The notes beneath the pieces were generated by a model. That model searched no databases. It was not told the DNA's origin and saw only the letters and a program-made list of their open reading frames with translations. Below are positions 50,987 through 61,938 of a stretch of 64,000 bases of DNA, piece by piece (the first letter of the stretch is position 1; the number at the start of each line of letters is the position of its first letter). This stretch comes from Elusimicrobiota bacterium. GTDB lineage: Bacteria; Elusimicrobiota; Elusimicrobia; UBA1565; JACRDR01. Location of the stretch: NCBI GenBank assembly GCA_016194745.1, contig JACQBA010000020.1, positions 1-64,000 of the forward strand, read 5' to 3'. The translations under genes were made by a program, and so were the position numbers.

Positions 50987-51709
50987 TTAAGGAGCCTGTC
51001 CTTGGCGGCGGACGCCGGGCTCGTCCTTCTTTGAGAAGGTGACGACCTCGGGCGGCGCCGCGCGGCCGTGGTCGATCTCTACGCGGACGCTGTGGCGTCC
51101 GTCCGGTCCGCTCGAGTAGTCGATCTTGACGCTCCCCGGCGGGACGGGCAGCGAGAGCGGGTCCCGACTTCCGCCGACTTGAAAGACGGACCGCAATTCC
51201 CCGTGCCCGCTGCGTCCGCCTTCGAAGCGGACGGCCGCGCTCCTCATCCCTTGAAGCACGCGCAGGGCGTCGGATGGGGTGCCGTCGCCCAACCGGATTC
51301 TCGGTCCCGACGCCAGGACCTCCAGGACCGCCCGGCGCAGGCTCGCGCCAAACTCCGCGGGGTGATCCACGCCGACGCCGAGCTCGCCCGTGTGGACGTT
51401 GCCGACGAGCGTCCCGTCCGGCAAGTAGACGCCCGCCAGCCCGTAGAGCGGCATCATGACGTTTCTAGCCTCGACCAAGGAGACGTGGCCGGGGAGCCCG
51501 AAGCGGATCCCCTCTCGAACCTCGACCTGTTCCTTTGCGCGGCGGATGATCTCGAAGCTGCGGCTGCGCTCGTCGACCGGATGCGGAGACCAGCGGGGGA
51601 CTTGCGGACAGCCCGTCGTGGTGGGACAGATGCCGTTGCCGCTGGGGGCGGCCTGCGCGCCGCGCAGCGGGACCAGAGCCAATGCCGTGCCGAGAATCGT
51701 CGCGATCAT
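50987..51709 (-). CDS. Secreted protein of unknown function
   Basis: A 240-residue product with a signal peptide (MIATILGTALALVPLRGAQA). GNGICPTTTGCPQVPRW has two cysteines just after cleavage. The body contains VNMMPLYGLAGVYL-like and GTLVGNVHTGELGVGVDH stretches and a charged C-terminus. No family recognised. ATG 51709 has a strong GGAGG/GGAGAG ribosome binding region upstream. Confidence 0.6.
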   Translation of the reverse strand: MIATILGTALALVPLRGAQAAPSGNGICPTTTGCPQVPRWSPHPVDERSRSFEIIRRAKEQVEVREGIRFGLPGHVSLVEARNVMMPLYGLAGVYLPDGTLVGNVHTGELGVGVDHPAEFGASLRRAVLEVLASGPRIRLGDGTPSDALRVLQGMRSAAVRFEGGRSGHGELRSVFQVGGSRDPLSLPVPPGSVKIDYSSGPDGRHSVRVEIDHGRAAPPEVVTFSKKDEPGVRRQGQAP

Positions 51710-51824
51710 GGAACGCTCTCCTTCCTCCCGCCGCATTCAGTATTACTCGCGAGGGCGGAGAACGCAGGAGGCGGCGGATCCACATGCGGGTGGAGCGATG
51801 GACCCGGAGGCTGTTGCGGGCGCC

Positions 51825-53879
<2,055 letters not shown>

Positions 53880-53886
53880 GCTGCCT

Positions 53887-53892
53887 ATTATA
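53887..53892 (-). promoter_or_regulatory. -10 box (TATAAT) 7 nt before GTG of ispG
   Basis: Perfect minus-strand TATAAT and seven bases to the GTG start. Confidence 0.55.
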
Positions 53893-53930
53893 TCAATTCG
53901 TGGGCGCCCCTACGGACACGATGGACGCGG

Positions 53931-54791
53931 CTAGGGAACGAGCGGGCCAATTCGCTGGAGGTATTCCTGGACATGCCGCATCGCCTCTTGACGGTCGCGC
54001 GTGCGGTCGGCGATGTCGGCGTCGGAGAGGGAGCACGCGAGGGATAGGCTCGCGCATTGCCTCAACTTCGCGACGGCGGCGCTCGCGTCGAGGCCGGCGG
54101 CGCCGCCCGCTTCCTCTGCCCACTTTAGGTTGTCCTCGGCGCCGAAGCGCTCCCGGCTATTGATCGACTCCAGGGCGCGCGACAAGTGCGAATATACGGA
54201 TACCCGCGAGGCCGCCACGCGGAGGTTCGAGGTGAGGGCGCTTGGGACCCTGATTCCGGCTTCGGACGCGTCCCTGAGGGCGTCATTGAAATTGTGGTGC
54301 GCGAGCGAATCGCCCTTGCGAATGCCCGCCAGAGTCCAGTCGAGCTTCATCGGGGCGCTGTTGAATTCGGCGACCGTCTGCATGCGGGCCTGGAGTTCCA
54401 GCGAACGCCGAGCCATGGCCGCCTTCTCCTGCGGCCACTGGATCTCCTTCAGGCTCGACTGAGCTCCCGTGATCAGGTGCCATTGATCAAACCCGAGCGC
54501 GGGCTGCGCCGCTTGGAAATCGTTCCATTTGGAGCGCACGTACTCGCGGATGTCGTCGCTGTGACGGGCGCTTATGTGGGCGTCGACGCCCGACTCCGTG
54601 CGAAAGCGGGCGAAGTCCGTTTGCAGGGTCCGCAGCTTTCCAGAGTAGGCCGGGAGGAGGTCCTTCAGGAACTGCTCGTATTGGACGGCAGCCTGCTCCG
54701 CGGCGGCTTTGGCGATCGAGTCGTTCTCTCCCAGCGCGCGGCAACTCGGCGCCAGGGCGGCGGTCAGGACGAGGGCAAGGAATAGTTTCAT
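53931..54791 (-). CDS. Secreted helical protein of unknown function
   Basis: A 286-residue product with a signal peptide (MKLFLALVLTAALAPSCRA; the cysteine lacks a proper lipobox). The mature protein is rich in long helices (AKAAAEQAAVQYEQFLKDL, KAAMARRSLELQARMQ) with a cysteine pair late in the chain. No family recognised. CATACT lies eight bases before the ATG. Possibly a periplasmic helical-bundle protein. Confidence 0.6.
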   Translation of the reverse strand: MKLFLALVLTAALAPSCRALGENDSIAKAAAEQAAVQYEQFLKDLLPAYSGKLRTLQTDFARFRTESGVDAHISARHSDDIREYVRSKWNDFQAAQPALGFDQWHLITGAQSSLKEIQWPQEKAAMARRSLELQARMQTVAEFNSAPMKLDWTLAGIRKGDSLAHHNFNDALRDASEAGIRVPSALTSNLRVAASRVSVYSHLSRALESINSRERFGAEDNLKWAEEAGGAAGLDASAAVAKLRQCASLSLACSLSDADIADRTRDRQEAMRHVQEYLQRIGPLVP

Positions 54792-54799
54792 GATGCCAC

Positions 54800-54805
54800 A
54801 GTATG
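54800..54805 (-). promoter_or_regulatory. -10 box (CATACT) 8 nt before ATG
   Basis: Minus-strand CATACT then eight bases to ATG 54791. The rest of the 228-nt gap up to 55019 shows no supported gene. Confidence 0.4.
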
Positions 54806-55019
54806 ACCGACGCGGCGGCGGCGGCACAGGGTCGAAGGGGACCGCGGCGCGAGGCCGAGAGACCATAATAACCTAGGCCTACCGGACCAAAGTCATTAGG
54901 CAAAAGGACCCACCTTATCCGATTATCGTGGGCGTATCATTGGGCGTCATTAGGAAGGAGGGGGCCCATTTCGCGCGGCGTGCGCCGCCGCGGCTAGAAG
55001 CGGCCGGCTCATGCGACCC

Positions 55020-55469
55020 TTAGGCCGCGGGCTGCGGCGCTTCGGGTTCCGGCTCGGGCAGGAAGGTGATCTCGATCTTGCAGTTGAGCTCGCAGGCGCA
55101 GGTCTCGGCGGCGCCGGCGTACAAGGGTTCCTTGCACTGGCCGTGGCTCGTCGACGTCCGCTCGCGGTTGGTGACGACCTGCTCGATCTTGCCGGCCAGG
55201 TCGAAGGAGCCTTGGCCGCAGCGGCCGGGGCAGGGCACGGAAAATTTGTAGCGGTCGCCGGGATTGAAGATGCGCGTCTCCTTGCTGAGCTGGAGCTTCT
55301 GCGGGCTGAGGATCTCGAGCTCGATGGCGATGCGCTGGACGTTGGGGTACAGGTGTGCGAGGGTGTCGCCGCTGCGCTCTTGGCGCTTCTGCTCGATCGT
55401 GCGAGCCGCCTTTTCCTCGTTCTTGGTCGGCCCGCTGTTGACGCGGCGCTTCTTGTAATAGCCTGGCAT
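55020..55469 (-). CDS. Small cysteine-containing protein of unknown function
   Basis: A 149-residue protein without signal peptide. The N-terminus is basic (MPGYYKKRRVNSG), a helical segment (NEEKAARTIEQKRQER) follows, then a compact beta region with six cysteines (CPGRC, GQC, CACELNC) that could bind zinc, and an acidic Pro/Glu tail. I do not recognise the family. TACACT seven bases before ATG supports it as a real, separately transcribed gene. Confidence 0.6.
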   Translation of the reverse strand: MPGYYKKRRVNSGPTKNEEKAARTIEQKRQERSGDTLAHLYPNVQRIAIELEILSPQKLQLSKETRIFNPGDRYKFSVPCPGRCGQGSFDLAGKIEQVVTNRERTSTSHGQCKEPLYAGAAETCACELNCKIEITFLPEPEPEAPQPAA

Positions 55470-55476
55470 GTTAAAG

Positions 55477-55482
55477 AGTGTA
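55477..55482 (-). promoter_or_regulatory. -10 box (TACACT) 7 nt before ATG
   Basis: Minus-strand TACACT then seven bases to ATG 55469. Confidence 0.45.
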
Positions 55483-55506
55483 GCACTTATCGAAGCGCGG
55501 CGTCAC

Positions 55507-55560
55507 CAAGAGGGTTCGATCGCGCGCATCACTCTTGTCAGGTTTAGGAAAGATCGAACC
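55507..55560. repeat. Crossing inverted repeats in a divergent intergenic region
   Basis: GGTTCGATC (55513-55521) pairs perfectly with GATCGAACC (55552-55560). CAAGAG (55507-55512) pairs with CTCTTG (55532-55537). The two pairings cross, so they are alternatives or a pseudoknot. The region lies upstream of both divergent start codons. It is not a tRNA despite the T-loop-like GGTTCGATC. Confidence 0.4.
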
Positions 55561-55586
55561 GCTGTTCAAGGCCGGGCCGTAATCGG

Positions 55587-55592
55587 TACAAT
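55587..55592 (+). promoter_or_regulatory. -10 box (TACAAT) 9 nt before ATG
   Basis: TACAAT then nine bases to ATG 55602. Confidence 0.45.
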
Positions 55593-55601
55593 GCGCTCAC
55601 T

Positions 55602-57755
55602 ATGACCGAGCTCATCATCGTCCGCGCCGCCCACGCCGTCCTCGCCGCGTCCTTGGCCGTCGCCGCCACGCTGTCCTTCCCCGTCACTCCCAAGCGCCCC
55701 GTCGCCGACGTGTTCCACGGCGTCAAGATCGCCGAGGACTACCGCTGGCTGGAAAGCGGCGACAGCGCCGAGGTCAAGGCGTGGACGCTGGAGCAGAACG
55801 CCGCGACGCGCGCGTACCTCGACAAGGTCCCCGCGCGCGCGGACGCCAAGGAGAAGATCGCCGCCTACTACAAGCAGCTCCTTCCCTCCTACGACCGCGT
55901 GACGCCCCGCCCCGGCGCCATCTTCGCGATGAAGTTCCAGCCGCCCAAGAACCAGCCGCTCCTTGTCGTGCTCGCGTCGCCGGACGACCTCTCGTCGGAG
56001 CGCGTCATCCTCGACCCGAATGTGAAGCAGGAGAAGGGACTCCTCTCGATCGACTGGTACAAACCGTCGCTCGACGGCAAGCGGGTGGCCGTGGCGATGT
56101 CTGAGAAAGGCAGCGAGGACGGCTCCCTCTATTTCTTCGACGTGGAGACGGCCAAGCCCATTGGCGAGGCCGTCCCGCGCGTGCAGTACCCGACGGGCGG
56201 CGGCAGCGCGGCCTGGACGGCGGACGGGGGCGGCGTTTACTACACGCGCTACCCGCAGGGCGAGGAGCGGCCGAAGGAGGACCGCAACTTCTACCAGCAG
56301 ATCTATTTCCACAAGCTCGGCACGCCGGCGTCGTCCGACGCGTACGTGCTCGGCAAGGATTTCCCGCGAATCGCCGAGATCGGGCTCGACACGAGCGACG
56401 ACGGGCGCTTCGTCCTCGCGATTGTGGCCAACGGGGACGGGGGCGAGTACGCTCTCCACCTGATGCGCCCGGACAAGACGTGGGCGCAGCTCTCGCGTTT
56501 TGAGGACAAGGTCGTTGCGGCCGAGATGAGCCCGAGCGGAGACTTGTTCCTCCTGTCGAGAAAGGGCGCTCCGCGCGGCCAGGTGCTGAGGCTCGACGCG
56601 GGCGAGAGCGACCTCGCCAAGGCCCGGCTTATCGTCAAGGAGGGGAAGGCCGCCCTCGAGGGGCGCTTCAAGGACTCGGGCATCGCGGTCACGCGCGCGC
56701 GTCTCTACGTGACGGCGCTCGACGGGGGCCCGAGCCAGGTCCAGGTCTACGATCACGACGGAAAGCTCAAGGGGGCCATGCCGCTGCCGGACGTCTCCGC
56801 GGTGCTCGAGTCGGCGCCCTACGGGGACGACGGGGTGCTCGTGCGCGCGCAGACCTACCTCGAGCCCGCGGCCTGGTTCCGCTACGACGGCGCCACGGTC
56901 GAACGCACGGCGATGGTGACCAAGGCGCCGGTCGACTTTTCCGACGCCGAGGTCGTCCGCGAGTTCGCGGCGTCCAAGGACGGGACGAAGGTCCCCATGA
57001 GCATCATCCGCAGGAAGGGGACGATCCTCGACGGCAGGAACCCGGTCCTCCTCACCGGCTACGGCGGCTACGGCAACAGCTTGAAGCCCCGGTTTCTCGC
57101 CATCAAAGGACGCCTCTTTCTGGACAAGGGCGGCATCGTGGTCGTGGCGAACATCCGCGGCGGCGGTGAGTACGGGGAGGAGTGGCATCGTCAGGGGAAC
57201 CTCGACAAGAAGCAGAACGTGTTCGACGACTTCATCGCGGTGGCGCGGCACCTGGTCGAGCGCAAGTACGCCTCGCCGTCGACCCTCGCGATCGAAGGCG
57301 GTAGCAACGGCGGCCTCCTCATGGGAGCGGCGCTGACTCAGCGGCCGGACCTGTTTCGCGCGGTCGTCGCGCACGTCGGCCTCTTCGACATGCTGCGCGT
57401 CGAGCTGCATCCCAACGGCGCCTTCAACGTGACGGAGTTCGGCACGGTGAAGGACCCGGAGCAATTCAAGGCCTTGCGCGACTACTCGCCGTACCACAAC
57501 GTGAAGGACGGCACGACCTATCCGTCGGTCTTCTTCCTCACCGGTGAGCACGACGGGCGCGTCGATCCGATGAACTCGAGGAAGATGGCCGCGCGCCTCC
57601 AGGCCTCGGGCTCCAAGAACCCCGTCTACCTCCGCGTCAGCATGGACAGCGGGCACGGCATCGGCACCGCGCTCAGCGAGCGCATCGAGCAGGACGCGGA
57701 CGTCTTCGCCTTCTTGGACGATCAGCTCGGGCTCTCGCGCGCCGCGACGAGATGA
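55602..57755 (+). CDS. Prolyl oligopeptidase (family S9A), exported
   Basis: A 717-residue serine peptidase cleaving after proline in short peptides. A signal-peptide-like N-terminus is followed by the S9A opening (FHGVKIAEDYRWLES), a seven-bladed propeller, and the alpha/beta hydrolase domain. The nucleophile is in GGSNGG (Ser568), the acid in HDGRVDP (about Asp651) and the base in SGHG (His685). LTGYGGYGNS and NIRGGGEYGEEWH form the oxyanion region. Length and order are those of full family members. The stop overlaps the start of the M15-like gene (ATGA), so the two peptidases are co-translated. Confidence 0.93.
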   Translation: MTELIIVRAAHAVLAASLAVAATLSFPVTPKRPVADVFHGVKIAEDYRWLESGDSAEVKAWTLEQNAATRAYLDKVPARADAKEKIAAYYKQLLPSYDRVTPRPGAIFAMKFQPPKNQPLLVVLASPDDLSSERVILDPNVKQEKGLLSIDWYKPSLDGKRVAVAMSEKGSEDGSLYFFDVETAKPIGEAVPRVQYPTGGGSAAWTADGGGVYYTRYPQGEERPKEDRNFYQQIYFHKLGTPASSDAYVLGKDFPRIAEIGLDTSDDGRFVLAIVANGDGGEYALHLMRPDKTWAQLSRFEDKVVAAEMSPSGDLFLLSRKGAPRGQVLRLDAGESDLAKARLIVKEGKAALEGRFKDSGIAVTRARLYVTALDGGPSQVQVYDHDGKLKGAMPLPDVSAVLESAPYGDDGVLVRAQTYLEPAAWFRYDGATVERTAMVTKAPVDFSDAEVVREFAASKDGTKVPMSIIRRKGTILDGRNPVLLTGYGGYGNSLKPRFLAIKGRLFLDKGGIVVVANIRGGGEYGEEWHRQGNLDKKQNVFDDFIAVARHLVERKYASPSTLAIEGGSNGGLLMGAALTQRPDLFRAVVAHVGLFDMLRVELHPNGAFNVTEFGTVKDPEQFKALRDYSPYHNVKDGTTYPSVFFLTGEHDGRVDPMNSRKMAARLQASGSKNPVYLRVSMDSGHGIGTALSERIEQDADVFAFLDDQLGLSRAATR

Positions 57756-58435
57756 ACGGACTTCTCCTCGCGCTGCTCCTTGCGGCCGCGGGAGCGGAGG
57801 CCAGCGCGCCGCAGCTCGACCCGCTCAAGGCCGGCTTCGAGCAGGCACTGCGGCGCGTCGAGACCATTCTGGAAGACGACCGGGAGTTCCTGCCGGGATT
57901 TGAACCCCGCTGCACGCGGGCGAGCGCGTCCCAGATCGCGACGGTCGATCGCGGCAACGCGCTGCGCGAACGCTACCTGAACGCCTGCGCCGACGCCGGG
58001 GCGGAAGCGGTCTGGTGCGCCCAGTCCCTCCGGCCGAACCCCGACAGCCGGAGCACGTTCGAGTGCACCTACGGCCCGTCCCAGCCGCATCAGCTCATCC
58101 ATCCCGATCCTTCCACGTGGCCGCACGCCTTCGGCGCGCTGCGCCTCGTCTCCGAGCTCGTCGAAGGAGGCCTCCGCGTCTGCCTCATCAACAACTGGTG
58201 GCGCCCCGAGCCCTACAACGAGAACGTGGGCGGCGCGGCGGGCCGCCATCCCTTCGGCACCGCGGTCGACGTCAAATTCTGCACGATGGACGACAAGGAG
58301 CGGGCCTTCGACGAGCTCTGCCGCCTGCGCGCGCAAGGCCGGCTCAAGGCCCTCGGCTACTATCCCGGCTCCACCGTCCTCCACCTCGGAGTCGGCGACC
58401 GCGTCGGGAACACCTGGGGCAAGGCCTGCCCGTAG
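57752..58435 (+). CDS. M15-like D-Ala-D-Ala carboxypeptidase/dipeptidase-type protein, secreted
   Basis: A 227-residue protein with a signal peptide (MNGLLLALLLAAAGAEA). The C-terminal half shows NNWWRPEPYNENVGGAAG, then RHPFGTAVDVKF and LHLGVG. This is the H-x6-D and late-His zinc-binding layout of peptidase family M15, which trims peptidoglycan peptides. The N-terminal half is a helical domain with paired cysteines. The family call rests on these motifs and is moderately confident. Co-translated with the prolyl oligopeptidase. Confidence 0.65.
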   Translation: MNGLLLALLLAAAGAEASAPQLDPLKAGFEQALRRVETILEDDREFLPGFEPRCTRASASQIATVDRGNALRERYLNACADAGAEAVWCAQSLRPNPDSRSTFECTYGPSQPHQLIHPDPSTWPHAFGALRLVSELVEGGLRVCLINNWWRPEPYNENVGGAAGRHPFGTAVDVKFCTMDDKERAFDELCRLRAQGRLKALGYYPGSTVLHLGVGDRVGNTWGKACP

Positions 58436-58485
58436 CGGCGCGATCGCGGCGTCCGTCGCGTCTTGCGCGGGAGGCCGTCGGCGCC

Positions 58486-58491
58486 TATACT
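58486..58491 (+). promoter_or_regulatory. -10 box (TATACT) 11 nt before ATG
   Basis: TATACT then eleven bases to ATG 58503; a very short leader at most. Confidence 0.4.
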
Positions 58492-58502
58492 CACTCGATC
58501 CC

Positions 58503-59342
58503 ATGGTCCGATATCGCGGCTTCATCGCGGGCGCGGCATTTCTCCTGATCGTCGGCGCCGTCGCCCGCCTGGCGTCCGAGACCATGACGATGACGACGTA
58601 CTACCCGTCGCCGTCGGGGATCTATCGGCGGCTCGTCGCCACGGGAGAGGCGCTGCTCGCGCGGGACTCCGGCAACGTGGTCATGCTCCAGGACAACGCC
58701 TCGGGCAAGGTCGGCATCGGGACGAAGAGCCCAAAGAGCAAGCTGCACGTCAACGGGGGCATTCTGCCGGGCGAGGCGACGAGCGGCGATGCGTGCTCGC
58801 CCGAGGGCGCGTTCGCCTACGACTTCGCCGCCCACGCACCCGTCGTCTGCGGCGCCTCCGGCCGCTGGGGGCCGATGGGAGGGGGCGGCGCGCTCGTGCA
58901 GAACCGCTACGCCGAAACCGCGGCGTGGGGCTCCTTTACGGTACAGCCCGGCTGGGGCGACCAGGTCCCGCAATCAAATCAAGGCACTCAGATCCTGTCC
59001 TTGGGATTCACGCCGAAGAGCGCCGCGAACAGACTGCAATTCCGCGTGACTGTGCCGTTCGGCCTGTCCTCGTCGGGGGCCTGCGGGGTCGTCGCGCTTT
59101 TCGACAGTTCGTCGAGCGACGCCCTCTATGCGACGGACGCCTGCCCGGCGCCCTCCGAATACGACCAGGTGCTTTCCTTCGCCTACGAGAAGACGGCCGG
59201 ATCGACGGACCCGACGAGCTTCACGGTGCGCGTGGGTCCCACCGGCGGCGCATTCTATCTCAACGGTCGCCGACCCGGAGTCGGACGCCTCCTAGGCGGC
59301 GTCCAGAAGGCGACGCTCGTCGTCCAGGAAATAATCCCGTGA
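58503..59342 (+). CDS. Secreted/surface protein with TTYYPSP N-terminal motif
   Basis: A 279-residue protein with an N-terminal membrane segment followed by MTMTTYYPSPSGIYRRL and then GKVGIGTKSPKSKLHVNG, the same kind of fibre-tail phrase as in the collagen-like protein at the start of the window. A beta-rich C-terminal domain with a few cysteines follows. I recall families of this N-terminal form in Elusimicrobiota and Omnitrophota genomes, where they resemble pseudopilins or surface fibres. Function unknown. Confidence 0.65.
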   Translation: MVRYRGFIAGAAFLLIVGAVARLASETMTMTTYYPSPSGIYRRLVATGEALLARDSGNVVMLQDNASGKVGIGTKSPKSKLHVNGGILPGEATSGDACSPEGAFAYDFAAHAPVVCGASGRWGPMGGGGALVQNRYAETAAWGSFTVQPGWGDQVPQSNQGTQILSLGFTPKSAANRLQFRVTVPFGLSSSGACGVVALFDSSSSDALYATDACPAPSEYDQVLSFAYEKTAGSTDPTSFTVRVGPTGGAFYLNGRRPGVGRLLGGVQKATLVVQEIIP

Positions 59343-59382
59343 CGCATGCCGCGACGCGCCGGGCGCCAAGCGTCATGGATCG

Positions 59383-59955
59383 TCAACCCCCCGCTTCTTC
59401 GGATACCTGGCGGCCGAGGCCGTTCTCGCGCATGAATTCACGGTAATAGTCTACGGACCTCACGGCGAGCATGCATTGCTCGTTCTTCTTCGCGTATCCT
59501 ATTCCCGGAGGGAACGAGAAGCGGACGCCGTCCGAGTGCGAGGCGCAGTAGCCGACGGCGAACTCGTCGGACGCGGTGATGTTCAACGGCGTGAGCATGG
59601 GGCCGACTTGCCCCGCAACCGACTTCACGTCCATCTTCTCCTCCCGAGTCGCGGAGCCCGCGCACACGCAGCAGCGTCCCGGCCAAATGATTTTCCACGT
59701 CGAGGGAGGTTTCAGGCGAGAAAACCGCGCTAGGAACCTCGGGTGATCCGGAACGAAGCCGGCTTCGACCGGCACGAAACCGTTTTCCTTCGCACGCAGC
59801 GCCTCGCCGCACCGGCCGCACGCCCCGACGCCGTGCAGCAGGTCGACTTCAGTCGTGCACGTCGGGCATACGCCGCGGACGGCGTTCTTCTCGTACCAAA
59901 CGGCGATCGCGACGATGAACGCGATGAAGACGGCGATGAGGGCTACTATGAACAT
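59383..59955 (-). CDS. Membrane protein with zinc-ribbon-like CxxC pairs
   Basis: A 190-residue protein with one N-terminal membrane helix (MFIVALIAVFIAFIVAIAVWY). A cytoplasmic zinc ribbon follows (CPTC ... CGRC at residues ~30-54), then a second part with CCVC and single cysteines and TASDEFAVGYCASHSDG. No known family. AGGAGA eight bases upstream gives a ribosome binding site. Converges with the surface-protein gene. Confidence 0.6.
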   Translation of the reverse strand: MFIVALIAVFIAFIVAIAVWYEKNAVRGVCPTCTTEVDLLHGVGACGRCGEALRAKENGFVPVEAGFVPDHPRFLARFSRLKPPSTWKIIWPGRCCVCAGSATREEKMDVKSVAGQVGPMLTPLNITASDEFAVGYCASHSDGVRFSFPPGIGYAKKNEQCMLAVRSVDYYREFMRENGLGRQVSEEAGG

Positions 59956-60064
59956 GGCGATCTCCTGATGCGTAGAGAGTAGCGAATTCGCGGCGGCGCC
60001 TTCAATACGTCGTCTTGCGCGGCGGGGGGTTATTTGGGAGAATGCGTTTTCTCGGAGGAATCAT

Positions 60065-60805
60065 ATGCCTTTCCTGCCCATACTGCTGCTCGTTCTAGGC
60101 GTCGTCTACGTCAGCATCAACATTCTGCGCGAGTACGAGCGCGGCGTCATCTTCACGCTCGGGCGCTACTCCGGCATGAAGGGGCCGGGGCTGATTCTGG
60201 TGCTGCCGGGCATCCAGCAGATCATGCGGGTGAGCCTTCGGACCGTGGTCTTGGACGTCCCACCGCAGGACGTCATCACGCGCGACAACGTGTCGCTCAA
60301 GGTGAACGCGGTCGTCTACTACCGCGTGATCGATCCCTCGAAGGCCATCCTGCAGGTGGAAAACTATCTGTACGCGACGAGCCAGCTCTCGCAGACGACG
60401 CTGCGCAGCGTCCTCGGCAAGATGGATCTAGACGACCTCCTCGGCAATCGGGACAAGATCAACGCGGAGCTCCAGCAGATCCTCGATCTGCACGCCGAAC
60501 CGTGGGGCGTCAAGGTCACGAACGTGGAAGTGAAGAACGTCGACCTTCCCGCAGAGATGCAGCGCGCGATGGCCAAGCAGGCCGAGGCCGAGCGCGAGCG
60601 CCGCGCCAAGATCATCCACGCCGAAGGCGAGCTGCAGGCGTCGGTCAAGCTCGGCGAGGCCGCCGCGATCATGTCGAAGGACCCCGCCGCGATCCAGCTA
60701 CGCTACCTGCAGACCTTGACCGAGATCGCCGCCGACAAGAACTCCACCACCTTGTTCCCCGTGCCGATCGATTTCCTAAGCTCGTTCATGAAGAATCGCG
60801 GGTAG
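60065..60805 (+). CDS. Slipin (SPFH/stomatin-family) membrane protein
   Basis: A 246-residue protein: short N-terminal membrane hairpin ([16 protein letters not shown]), then the SPFH domain starting [58 protein letters not shown], and the C-terminal coiled coil rich in Glu/Ala ([17 protein letters not shown]). Slipins organise membrane microdomains and modulate partner proteins or proteases. A partner NfeD gene is not adjacent. GGAGG six bases before ATG. The hemW start shares the G of its stop codon. Confidence 0.93.
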   Translation: MPFLPILLLVLGVVYVSINILREYERGVIFTLGRYSGMKGPGLILVLPGIQQIMRVSLRTVVLDVPPQDVITRDNVSLKVNAVVYYRVIDPSKAILQVENYLYATSQLSQTTLRSVLGKMDLDDLLGNRDKINAELQQILDLHAEPWGVKVTNVEVKNVDLPAEMQRAMAKQAEAERERRAKIIHAEGELQASVKLGEAAAIMSKDPAAIQLRYLQTLTEIAADKNSTTLFPVPIDFLSSFMKNRG

Positions 60806-61896
60806 TGCGCGGACTGTACGTCCACATCCCCTTCTGCTCGGTAAAGTGCTTCTACTGCGATTTCACCGCATTCGCGGGCCAGAAGTCTCAGGAGTCGCGC
60901 TACCTCGACGCCCTCTTGCGCGAGGGTGAGGCGCGCCAGCGGCCCGTCGACACGCTCTATATAGGAGGGGGGACCCCGAGCGAGCTCTCCGTCGAGGGGA
61001 TGGAGCGCCTGTTCGCCGGCGTCGGGCGAGTCTTCGGCCCGGCCGGCGCGCTGAAGGAGGCCACGCTGGAGGCCAATCCGGAGAGCCTGAACGCGGCCAA
61101 GCTCGAGGTCCTGGCGAAGGCGGGCGTGCGGCGCCTCAGCCTCGGGCTCCAGACCGCGGACCCCAAGCTGCTCAAAGACATCGGCCGCAGGCACTCGGTC
61201 GAGCAGTTCCTCGAGGTCTTCGCGGCCGCCCGCCGCGGCGGCTTCGCCGTCAACGTCGACCTCATGTACGGCCTGCCGGACCAGACGCTCGCGCAGGCGA
61301 TGGACAGCCTCGAGGCGGTGCTCGGCCTCGAGCCCGAGCACGTCTCTCTATACGGCCTGCAGGTCGAGGACCGCACCCTCTTCGCAAAGCGGGGCGTCGA
61401 GCCAGACGAGGACCTGGGGCGCGAGATGTTCGAGCGGTCGTTGGACCGCCTCGCGCGGGCCGGCTACCGCCACTACGAGATCTCGAACTTTGCCCGGCCC
61501 GGGCACGAGTCGGTCCACAACGAGATCTACTGGCGCAACGGGGAATATGTGGGTCTCGGCTGCGGCGCGAGCGGGTACTTGGACGGCGAACGCTACGCCA
61601 ACATGGACCGGCTGAAGGAGTACTGCGAGACGGTCGAGCGCGGCGCGCCGCCCGCGGCCGAGGCGGAGAGACTCGACGCGAAGGCGCGGCTCGGGGAGAC
61701 GATGCTCCTCGGTCTGCGCCTCATCGACGGCCTCGCGCTGACGGAGGAGATGCGCCGCAGCTTCGCGCCCGAGCTGGCGCACGTCGAGGCGCAGGGCTGG
61801 GTCGAGCAGCAGGGCGGCGCGGCCAAGCTTACGCGCGAGGGGATCTTTCTCGCCAACAAGGTGTTCGAGGAGTTCGTCCCGCCGTTCCGCTCGTAA
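60805..61896 (+). CDS. hemW: HemW, haem chaperone-type radical SAM protein
   Basis: A 363-residue protein: GLYVHIPFCSVKCFYCDF near the start gives the C-x3-C-x2-C cluster motif with the fourth cysteine-containing HemW pattern (CFYCDF). LYIGGGTPSELS, SLGLQTADPKLL, VNVDLMYGLPDQT and YEISNFARPGHES follow in HemW order. HemW inserts haem into respiratory proteins; it lacks oxygen-independent coproporphyrinogen oxidase activity. GTG 60805 shares one base with the slipin stop. A divergent relative lies at 28268. Confidence 0.9.
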   Translation: MRGLYVHIPFCSVKCFYCDFTAFAGQKSQESRYLDALLREGEARQRPVDTLYIGGGTPSELSVEGMERLFAGVGRVFGPAGALKEATLEANPESLNAAKLEVLAKAGVRRLSLGLQTADPKLLKDIGRRHSVEQFLEVFAAARRGGFAVNVDLMYGLPDQTLAQAMDSLEAVLGLEPEHVSLYGLQVEDRTLFAKRGVEPDEDLGREMFERSLDRLARAGYRHYEISNFARPGHESVHNEIYWRNGEYVGLGCGASGYLDGERYANMDRLKEYCETVERGAPPAAEAERLDAKARLGETMLLGLRLIDGLALTEEMRRSFAPELAHVEAQGWVEQQGGAAKLTREGIFLANKVFEEFVPPFRS

Positions 61897-61926
61897 ATTG
61901 TTACCCCTTTCGGGAAGAACCCGCAC

Positions 61927-61932
61927 TATACT
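61927..61932 (+). promoter_or_regulatory. -10 box (TATACT) 6 nt before GTG
   Basis: TATACT then six bases to GTG 61939. Confidence 0.5.
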
Positions 61933-61938
61933 TCCAAG

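Noticed and set aside
55513..55521. tRNA T-loop-like GGTTCGATC
   Set aside because: No acceptor, D or anticodon stems can be folded around it.
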